From an uncultured Corynebacterium sp. (lineage in GTDB: Bacteria; Actinomycetota; Actinomycetes; Mycobacteriales; Mycobacteriaceae): 5,852 bases of DNA. The stretch lies in the NCBI GenBank assembly GCA_945631445.1, contig CALZCR010000129.1:1-5852 (forward strand), in the 5' to 3' direction. The translations under genes were made by a program, and so were the position numbers. This document shows, one piece after another, positions 1 to 4,283 of the stretch. Every line of letters starts with the position of its first letter. The first letter of the stretch is position 1. The notes under the pieces were generated by a model, which was not told the origin of the DNA, did no database searches, and saw nothing but the letters and a program-made list of their open reading frames with translations.

Positions 1-395
1 ATCGTGATCGTCGACCTCCTCAGCGGCGCCGTCATCACCGCCGGCGTCGTGTTCTTCACCGCCGGAACAATCGGCCTCATCCGCTTTCCTGACACCCGTA
101 GTCGGCTACACGCCCTGACCAAGGCAGACAACCTCGGCCTCAGTCTGGTGCTGCTCGGGGTGGCGCTGTAGATCGGCTCTGCAGCCACGGCAGTGCTGCT
201 GATCACCTGGGTCCTGGTGCTGGGGCGGCGTCTGTCTCCGCCCAGACGCTGGCGGGCGTCGGCACGCTGGGCGCCCACGAGGCCGAGACCGCTCAGCGAG
301 GCCTGGAGCGCACCGAGACGACGCAGCGTTCCTGGCCGAACACCGGCACGGCCACGCTGTTGGTGCTCGGGGCCGGCGTGCTGTGTTCCTGCTGA
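1..395 (+). pseudogene. mnhG: mnhG/mrpG remnant: Mrp-type Na+/H+ antiporter subunit G, 5' end outside window, broken twice
   Basis: Frame 1 reads a typical MnhG core. A hydrophobic helix is followed by GLIRFPD (about residues 25-31) and then RLHALTKAD and GLSLVLLGVAL. In the family this last motif is followed by Gln; here the codon is TAG (169-171), one transition from CAG. Family-like sequence continues past the stop (AATAVLLITWVLVL). At the GGGG run 222-225 the match moves to frame 3, which reads AASVSAQTLAG, so one base is missing. Frame 3 closes with TGA at 393-395. The last 45 or so codons are not recognisable as MnhG and may be unrelated spacer. MnhG is a small membrane subunit of the multi-subunit cation/proton antiporter. 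Two independent lesions make this a likely pseudogene rather than a read error. The true start lies left of the window. Confidence 0.72.
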
Positions 396-409
396 GTGGG
401 GGTCGGGTC

Positions 410-856
410 ATGAGGTGGTTGACGGCCATCGTGCTGCGCGCCCTGCTGTCGACGGTGGCGTGGGTCTCCCTCTCCGGCTGGGACGCCGACTACGCCGCGT
501 ACGGTCTGCTCAGCGTCGGCGCCGCCACCGCGGTGAGCCTGGCGCTTCTCCCGCCGGCACGAGAAGGCGTGCGCGGTCTGGCCGCGCGGGCGTGGCGGGC
601 GGTGCGGCGTACCCCGGACATCGCGCCGGAGGTCGTCTCCGCGCCCTTCCTGTTGCCGGCGGGGCCTGGCCGGGACATGGCGATGCTGCTGATGAACCTC
701 ATGCCCGGCACCATGGTGCAGCGGGCGGGCAGCGACGGAGTGCAGCTGCACACCCTGGCGCTGGAGCTGGGGCCCGTCGAACAGTGGGAGCAGCTGCAGT
801 GGCGGGTCGCCCGGGCCTACGGGGTCAGCCCCACGCCTGGCGCCGCAGAGCCTTAA
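410..856 (+). CDS. mnhE: MnhE-like subunit E of an Mrp-type cation/proton antiporter
   Basis: The 148-residue product starts with two likely membrane helices (about 5-22 and 29-48, ending in LLPP). A basic loop follows, then LLPAGPGRDMAMLLMNLMPGTMVQ (81-104) and QLHTLAL (112-118). This matches the MnhE pattern, in which a PGT motif (99-101) precedes a short strand containing His (H114). Subunit E is a membrane part of the Mrp complex that exports Na+ or other cations in exchange for protons. At 148 residues it is a little short for the family, and the segment between the two helices and the PGT motif is compact. I chose ATG 410; an in-frame GTG at 383 would add nine residues but would overlap the mnhG remnant. 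The ribosome-binding site is poor (GGGGG about 10 bases upstream). Finding E directly after G is unusual for Mrp operons. The 3' end overlaps the convergent pseudouridine synthase gene by 32 bases. With mnhG broken, function of the complex is uncertain. Confidence 0.68.
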   Translation: MRWLTAIVLRALLSTVAWVSLSGWDADYAAYGLLSVGAATAVSLALLPPAREGVRGLAARAWRAVRRTPDIAPEVVSAPFLLPAGPGRDMAMLLMNLMPGTMVQRAGSDGVQLHTLALELGPVEQWEQLQWRVARAYGVSPTPGAAEP

Positions 857-1823
857 AGCTCCGCCGCACACCGCTGAGGGGATCGGTGAACGCCAGCTCT
901 CGGGAAATCAGGTGCAGCGGGACCCCCAGATCTTCGTCCTCGGCGGGGTGGATGACCGGGTAGATCCCGTCGCCCAGGATGGGCACGCCCGCGGCCCACA
1001 TGTGCAGTCGCAACTGGTGGGTGCGGCCCGTCTCCGGGCGCAAGCGGTAGCGGGCCTGGCGGGGGCGGGGCCCGTGAACGGCTTCGATCTTCGCCTGTTC
1101 AGACTCTGACAGCGGGGTGACGTCGTCGAGGACCGTGAAGGCGTTGGCTTCGCCCGCGACGATGCTGCCTTGGATCTCCCCGTGAACTTTATGCAGGCGC
1201 GAGGCCCAGCGCAGCGGGGCGGCTTCGGCGAGCGCGGGGTCGTGGTCGGCGATCGCCTCGTAGACTTTCTCCACTTTCCGTTCCGCGAACAGGCTTTGGT
1301 ACGCGCCGCGCACCTCCCGGCGTTTGGTGAAGACCAAGACGCCGGAGGTCTGCCGGTCGAGGCGGTGGGCGGGCACCAGATCATTGTTGCCGGTGGCCCG
1401 ACGCAGTCGCACCGTGGCGGTCTCGGTGATGTGGCGGGCGCGCGGCATCGTCGCCAGGAAGGGCGGTTTATCCACCACCAGCAGCGCGTCGTCTTCCTCG
1501 ATGATCTTGATCTCGTAGGGCACCGGGGTTTCCGGGGCGGGCATGCGGTAAAACCACACGTCTTGGCCGGCGGGGACCAGCGAGTCCGGGCGCAGGGGAG
1601 TGCCGTCGCGCAGGACCACTTCACCGTCGTCGAAGCGGGCGCGCAGGGCGTCGGCGTCGTCGGCGGGGTGGCGGTGGCGCTGGGTGGAGATCAACGTGCG
1701 CAGAAACTCCCCCGCGCTGACCGGGGCATGACCGTCGGGCACCCGGGCCCGGGTGGGGTTGAGCCCGTCCCGGATCGGCAAGGGTTCCCGGCGACGGCGG
1801 GAGTGTATTAATCTGTCTGACAT
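825..1823 (-). CDS. RluA-family RNA pseudouridine synthase
   Basis: The 332-residue enzyme should convert specific uridines in rRNA or tRNA to pseudouridine in the cytoplasm. The catalytic motif HRLDRQTSG (153-161) carries the nucleophilic Asp156. Other family blocks are EDDALLVVDKPPFLATMP (110-127), RYRLRPETGRTHQLRLHM (258-275) and PILGDGIYP (281-289). The N-terminus (RRRREPLPIRDGLNPTR, about 9-25) is followed by an S4-like region, including RARFDDGEVVLRDG (61-74). This resembles the RluC/RluD arrangement, although the S4 match is loose. The target base cannot be read from sequence, so no symbol is given. ATG 1823 is the best start: the reading frame continues upstream, but that part lies antisense to another ORF and does not look like family sequence. 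No Shine-Dalgarno sequence precedes it. A TATCGT hexamer lies 8 bases before the ATG, so a leaderless transcript is possible. The gene ends inside the 3' end of mnhE. Confidence 0.93.
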   Translation of the reverse strand: MSDRLIHSRRRREPLPIRDGLNPTRARVPDGHAPVSAGEFLRTLISTQRHRHPADDADALRARFDDGEVVLRDGTPLRPDSLVPAGQDVWFYRMPAPETPVPYEIKIIEEDDALLVVDKPPFLATMPRARHITETATVRLRRATGNNDLVPAHRLDRQTSGVLVFTKRREVRGAYQSLFAERKVEKVYEAIADHDPALAEAAPLRWASRLHKVHGEIQGSIVAGEANAFTVLDDVTPLSESEQAKIEAVHGPRPRQARYRLRPETGRTHQLRLHMWAAGVPILGDGIYPVIHPAEDEDLGVPLHLISRELAFTDPLSGVRRSFKALRRQAWG

Positions 1824-1837
1824 GAACTTTGACGATA
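1809..1837. promoter_or_regulatory. Candidate back-to-back promoters around interlocked CATG start codons
   Basis: The tetramer CATG at 1821-1824 supplies ATG on both strands: plus at 1822 for a 48-residue ORF, and minus at 1823 for the pseudouridine synthase. Neither start has a Shine-Dalgarno sequence. On the plus strand TAATCT (1809-1814) ends 7 bases before the ATG. On the minus strand TATCGT (1837 down to 1832) ends 8 bases before its ATG. Both fit the loose actinobacterial -10 pattern TAnnnT at the distance expected for leaderless mRNAs. No clear -35 box is seen on either side. The hexamers are short and could occur by chance. Confidence 0.3.
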
Positions 1838-1968
1838 TCTTGAACGCCGCCGCCGAGTTCTCATCGGAGGGCGTGGGGGCGATGCTGCTGGAGGCCGCCA
1901 TCTTCCTGTACGAACTGCTGTACCCGGCCAACGCCGGCCCCGCCGGACCCGTCGACGTGCCGGCCTAA
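1822..1968 (+). CDS. Small hypothetical protein, 48 residues
   Basis: I do not recognise a named family. The product starts MNFDDILNAAAEF, has a central hydrophobic stretch (about 20-36, including AMLLEAAIFLYELLYP), and ends in a Pro/Ala/Gly-rich tail. The centre could be one short membrane helix or an amphipathic, membrane-associated helix. Three things argue that it is real: reasonable codon use with G/C-rich third positions, a -10-like TAATCT at the spacing for leaderless expression, and position in an otherwise unexplained gap between the pseudouridine synthase and uspA. Against it, it is short, has no Shine-Dalgarno sequence, and sits opposite the upstream flank of the minus-strand gene. 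It ends 133 bases before uspA, on the same strand. No terminator is visible between them, so some read-through into uspA is possible. Confidence 0.5.
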   Translation: MNFDDILNAAAEFSSEGVGAMLLEAAIFLYELLYPANAGPAGPVDVPA

Positions 1969-1982
1969 AATATTTTGACATC

Positions 1983-1998
1983 ACTGGTAGTAACCAGT
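1983..1998. repeat. Inverted repeat ACTGGT-N4-ACCAGT upstream of uspA
   Basis: A perfect 6-bp inverted repeat with a 4-base spacer (AGTA). It lies just downstream of an isolated TTGACA (1975-1980) and a 10-bp palindrome AAAATATTTT (1967-1976). It is not followed by a T-run, so it does not look like a terminator of the small upstream ORF. Its position, 23 bases before the candidate uspA -10 box, fits an operator. The binding protein is unknown. Confidence 0.4.
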
Positions 1999-2020
1999 CC
2001 CGAGGCAGGTCTTAACCGGC

Positions 2021-2036
2021 TACACTGGGAAGTGTA
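2021..2036 (+). promoter_or_regulatory. Candidate uspA -10 box TACACT inside an inverted repeat
   Basis: TACACT (2021-2026) fits the corynebacterial -10 pattern TAnAnT. It also forms the left arm of a perfect 6-bp inverted repeat, TACACT-GGGA-AGTGTA (2021-2036). A start near 2033 would leave a leader of about 70 bases before uspA. No convincing -35 hexamer lies 16-18 bases upstream, which is common in this group. The overlap of a dyad with the -10 box suggests either a repressor site or a coincidence of the sequence. Confidence 0.45.
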
Positions 2037-2038
2037 AA

Positions 2039-2072
2039 GGAAACCCAGGGTCTTGGCGGCCCGGACGTTTCC
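2039..2072 (+). repeat. Inverted repeat GGAAAC-N22-GTTTCC in the uspA leader
   Basis: Arms at 2039-2044 and 2067-2072 are perfect complements around a G/C-rich 22-base centre. In RNA this could form a stem in the uspA 5' leader. It ends about 15 bases before the ribosome-binding site, so it would not itself hide that site. A 6-bp stem with a long loop is weak evidence. Confidence 0.25.
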
Positions 2073-2101
2073 ACGCGCACCCGGATTGAAAGGGCAACGC
2101 C

Positions 2102-3004
2102 ATGACCACTCACGAAGACATTGTTGTCGTAGCCGTCGACGGTTCGAAGGCCTCTGCGAACGCAGTGCGCTGGGCCGCGAACACCGCGAACAAGCGCGGC
2201 ATCCCGCTGCAGCTCGCGACGAGCTACACCATGCCGCAGTTCCTGTACGCGGAGGGCATGGTCCCCCCGCAGGAGCTGTTTGATGACCTGCAGAACGAGG
2301 CCATGGGCAAGATCGACGAAGCCCGTCGCATCGCGCATGAGACCGCCCCAGAAATCAAGATCGGCCACACCATCGTCGAAGGTTCCCCCATCGACATGCT
2401 GCTGGAGATCTCCAAGACCGCGACCATGATCGTCATGGGCTCGCGCGGCCTCGGCGGCCTCTCCGGCATGGTCATGGGCTCTGTCTCCGCCGCCGTGGTC
2501 TCCCACGCCGAGTGCCCGGTCGTCGTCGTCCGCGAAGACAACGAGCTGGACGAGACCACCAAGTACGGCCCGGTCGTGGTGGGCGTGGACGGCTCTGACG
2601 TCTCCCAGCAGGCCACGGAGGTGGCTTTCGCCGAGGCCGACGCCCGCGGCTCCGAACTGGTCGCCGTGCACACCTGGATGGACATGCAGATGCAGTCCTC
2701 CCTGGCGGGCGTGACCGCCGCGCAGGCGGACTGGAATGAAATCGAGCAGCAGCAGATCGGCCTGCTGGAGAAGCGCCTCCAGCCGCTCGTCGAGAAGTAC
2801 CCGAACGTGCCGGTGAAGAAGGTCATCACCCGCGACCGCCCGGTCCGCGCCCTGGCGGAGCAGTCCGAGGGTTCGCAGCTGCTGGTCGTCGGCTCCCACG
2901 GCCGCGGCGGCTTTAAGGGCATGCTGATCGGCTCCACCTCCCGCGCACTGCTGCAGTCCGCGCCCTCGCCGTTGATGGTGGTCCGCCCGGGCGTCACCGT
3001 CTAA
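2102..3004 (+). CDS. Universal stress protein with two tandem Usp domains
   Basis: The 300-residue cytoplasmic protein carries two UspA-type domains, about 5-145 and 156-296. Each starts with the expected strand and Asp (VAVDGS with Asp13; VGVDGS with Asp163). Each ends with the ATP-binding pattern G-2x-G-9x-G(S/T): G113, G116, G126-S127 and G264, G267, G277-S278. Both domains therefore look able to bind nucleotide. The family is linked to survival under starvation, oxidative stress or low oxygen; the exact role of this copy is not shown by sequence. ATG 2102 is preceded by GAAAGGG about 8 bases upstream. The gene is monocistronic: a candidate promoter with several dyads lies upstream and a strong terminator follows the stop codon. 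Codon use is strongly G/C-ending with few rare codons, which fits high expression. Confidence 0.95.
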   Translation: MTTHEDIVVVAVDGSKASANAVRWAANTANKRGIPLQLATSYTMPQFLYAEGMVPPQELFDDLQNEAMGKIDEARRIAHETAPEIKIGHTIVEGSPIDMLLEISKTATMIVMGSRGLGGLSGMVMGSVSAAVVSHAECPVVVVREDNELDETTKYGPVVVGVDGSDVSQQATEVAFAEADARGSELVAVHTWMDMQMQSSLAGVTAAQADWNEIEQQQIGLLEKRLQPLVEKYPNVPVKKVITRDRPVRALAEQSEGSQLLVVGSHGRGGFKGMLIGSTSRALLQSAPSPLMVVRPGVTV

Positions 3005-3038
3005 GACTGGCCAGAGGTTCTTTCCCCGAACCCCGCAG

Positions 3039-3083
3039 AACCCGTCCTCTCTTTCAGTATCGGAAAGAGAGGACGGGTTTATT
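3039..3083 (+). terminator. Rho-independent terminator of uspA
   Basis: A perfect 17-bp stem: left arm 3039-3055 starts AACCCGTCC, right arm 3063-3079 ends GGACGGGTT. The arms enclose a 7-base loop (AGTATCG), and a short T-rich stretch (TTTATT) follows. It begins 35 bases after the uspA stop codon. Confidence 0.93.
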
Positions 3084-3131
3084 GCGTTTGCGTCTCAATG
3101 TCTCCGCAGCCCGACCCGGGCCGCGGATTTC

Positions 3132-3139
3132 TTATATAA
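3132..3139 (+). promoter_or_regulatory. Candidate promoter element of the GlsB/YeaQ-type gene
   Basis: The A/T-rich palindrome TTATATAA stands out in a G/C-rich spacer, about 50 bases before the GTG start. It contains TATATA, close to a -10 box, but lacks the final T of TAnAnT. No -35 partner is evident. The region between the uspA terminator and the gene must hold its promoter, because the terminator separates the two genes. Confidence 0.3.
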
Positions 3140-3188
3140 AGGGGACATAACCCTGAAGCGCCTGAATAAAGAAACGAGGATAATACAC

Positions 3189-3449
3189 GTGACTCTTTCA
3201 TTGGGATGGATTGCTTGGATCGTCATCGGCGGTCTGGCTGGCTGGATCGCCTCCATGATCAAGGGAACCAACGCACAAATGGGACTACTGGCCAATATCG
3301 TCGTCGGCGTCATCGGCGGCCTGCTCGGTGGTTGGCTATTGGCCCTGGTCGGTTTCAACGTCGAGGGCTGGGGATGGATACTGAGCTTCTTCACCTGCCT
3401 CTTGGGCGCGGTGATCTTGCTGTCGATCGTCAACGCCATCCGCCGCTGA
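3189..3449 (+). CDS. GlsB/YeaQ/YmgE family (transglycosylase-associated) small membrane protein
   Basis: The 86-residue, very hydrophobic protein has three predicted membrane helices: about 5-24, 33-54 and 62-83. The family signature is clear: a Gly-rich GGLAGWIASMIKG (14-26) in helix 1 and NIVVGVIGGLLGGWL (36-50) in helix 2. The C-terminus is short and basic (NAIRR). Members are widespread, often stress-induced inner-membrane proteins. Despite the family name no enzymatic activity is established, and none is claimed here. The start is GTG 3189, supported by GAGGA at 3176-3180, 8 bases upstream. The gene lies between two terminators and is thus transcribed alone. Its neighbour uspA on the same strand is also a stress-type gene. 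Confidence 0.93.
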   Translation: MTLSLGWIAWIVIGGLAGWIASMIKGTNAQMGLLANIVVGVIGGLLGGWLLALVGFNVEGWGWILSFFTCLLGAVILLSIVNAIRR

Positions 3450-3470
3450 CCCTGTCCGCGGCCTCTCTTC

Positions 3471-3516
3471 CCGCCCGCCGGTCCCCTCGCTGCTGCGAGG
3501 GGCCGCGGGCGGTTTT
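3471..3516 (+). terminator. Rho-independent terminator of the GlsB/YeaQ-type gene
   Basis: A long G/C-rich hairpin with left arm 3471-3490 and right arm 3495-3512 around a TGCT loop. The outer stem CCGCCCGC/GCGGGCGG and the inner stem CCCCTCGC/GCGAGGGG are perfect. Between them GG pairs with CC, flanked by two single-base bulges. TTTT follows at 3513-3516. It starts 21 bases after the stop codon. Confidence 0.9.
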
Positions 3517-3556
3517 CCATTCTGTCTGCTCCGCTCGCCCCGGCGGGTTAGTCTGA

Positions 3557-3577
3557 ACGTACCGGTTTGTCTATATT
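3557..3577 (+). promoter_or_regulatory. Promoter of the TetR-family gene with a candidate operator
   Basis: TATATT (3572-3577) is a full match to the -10 pattern TAnAnT. TTAGTC (3548-3553), 18 bases upstream, is a weak -35 candidate. Directly before the -10 box lies the dyad AC-GT-ACCGGT-TT-GT (3557-3570). This is symmetric as AC-N2-ACCGGT-N2-GT, with a perfect 6-bp core. A bound dimer there would block polymerase, so autorepression by the TetR-type product is a natural inference, as is common in this family. The predicted leader is about 70 bases. Confidence 0.55.
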
Positions 3578-3653
3578 GGAGTGGAGACTTCTTCTCCCCG
3601 CGACGACCGCCAACGCCCAGGGGAGAACCCCGAGCGGAGAGGACGTAGCCGAA

Positions 3654-4283
3654 ATGGCATCAGACACAGCCAAGAAAAAGACGACGAGCCGACGTCGAAA
3701 CCGCCCGAGCCCACGGCAGCGGCTCCTGGCGTCCGCCACCAACCTCTTCACCACCGAAGGGATCCGGGTCATCGGCATCGACCGCATCCTGCGGGAAGCG
3801 GACGTGGCCAAAGCGTCCCTGTATTCCCTCTTCGGATCCAAAGACGCCCTCGTCGCCGCCTACCTCCAGGAACTGGACGAAAAGTACCGGGCCGAATGGG
3901 CCGAGCGCACCCAGGACATGGCGAATCTCGACGACAAGGTGCTCGCCTTCTTCGACATGGCGATCGACAAGGAGCCGGAACAGAACTTCCGCGGCTCGCA
4001 CTTCCTCAACGCCGCCAACGAATACCCGAAACCGGAGAACGACGGCGAACGCGCCATCGTCGCCGCCTGCCTGGACCACCGCACGTGGATGCACACCACG
4101 ATGACGCAGCTGCTCAGCGAAAAGAACGGCTACCCCTCCGCCACCCAGTCCGACCAGCTGTTGATCTTCCTCGACGGCGGCCAAGCCGGCGCCCGCCTGC
4201 TGCGCGACGTCGGCCCGCTGAAAACCGGCCGCGACCTGGCGCGGCAGATGCTCGCCGAACCGCCCGCCGACTACTCGATCTGA
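3654..4283 (+). CDS. TetR/AcrR-family transcriptional regulator
   Basis: The 209-residue protein has a basic N-terminal arm (KKKTTSRRRNRPSPRQR, 7-23). A TetR-type DNA-binding domain follows (about 20-68), with the helix-turn-helix near 42-62 (IDRILREADVAKASLYSLFGSKDALVAAYL). The rest is a helical ligand/dimer domain. Its motif GSHFLNAANEYP (114-125) resembles the GC-FLNAA-E pattern seen in a group of TetR regulators, with Ser in place of Cys. The ligand and targets are unknown. ATG 3654 is chosen because AGAGGA lies 10 bases upstream and the homology begins just after it. The frame stays open to 3567, but that stretch overlaps the promoter. The gene may repress itself through the dyad at its promoter. 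The last 13 bases overlap the convergent yidC gene. Confidence 0.92.
   Translation: MASDTAKKKTTSRRRNRPSPRQRLLASATNLFTTEGIRVIGIDRILREADVAKASLYSLFGSKDALVAAYLQELDEKYRAEWAERTQDMANLDDKVLAFFDMAIDKEPEQNFRGSHFLNAANEYPKPENDGERAIVAACLDHRTWMHTTMTQLLSEKNGYPSATQSDQLLIFLDGGQAGARLLRDVGPLKTGRDLARQMLAEPPADYSI

Noticed and set aside
341..410. Frame 3 reads WPNTG followed by a hydrophobic stretch, resembling a sortase signal LPxTG with one substitution (Leu to Trp).
   Set aside because: The motif is imperfect, the hydrophobic run ends at a stop after about 16 residues with no basic tail in that frame, and no secreted protein precedes it. A further frameshift would be needed, so chance is more likely.
193..963. 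Long plus-strand reading frame of 256 codons across mnhG, mnhE and the synthase 3' end.
   Set aside because: It is rich in Arg and Ala without domain features and runs out of frame over mnhE; a G/C-rich shadow. Only its first part matches the mnhG remnant.
1170..1811. Plus-strand frame of 213 codons opposite the pseudouridine synthase.
   Set aside because: The opposite strand encodes all catalytic blocks of the RluA family; this frame shows only Gly/Val/Gln-rich sequence without domain signals.
1975..1980. Perfect TTGACA as a -35 box for uspA.
   Set aside because: No TAnAnT hexamer lies 16-18 bases downstream; the best -10 candidate, TACACT, is 40 bases away.
2028..2069. SigH-type stress promoter (GGAA ... 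GTT) before uspA.
   Set aside because: The GGAA and CGTT elements that can be paired are 23 bases apart instead of the 18-19 expected, so the match is not acceptable.
2012..2899. Minus-strand frame of 295 codons opposite uspA.
   Set aside because: It is the antisense shadow of a strong Usp gene, with His/Asp/Leu-rich sequence and no recognisable motif.
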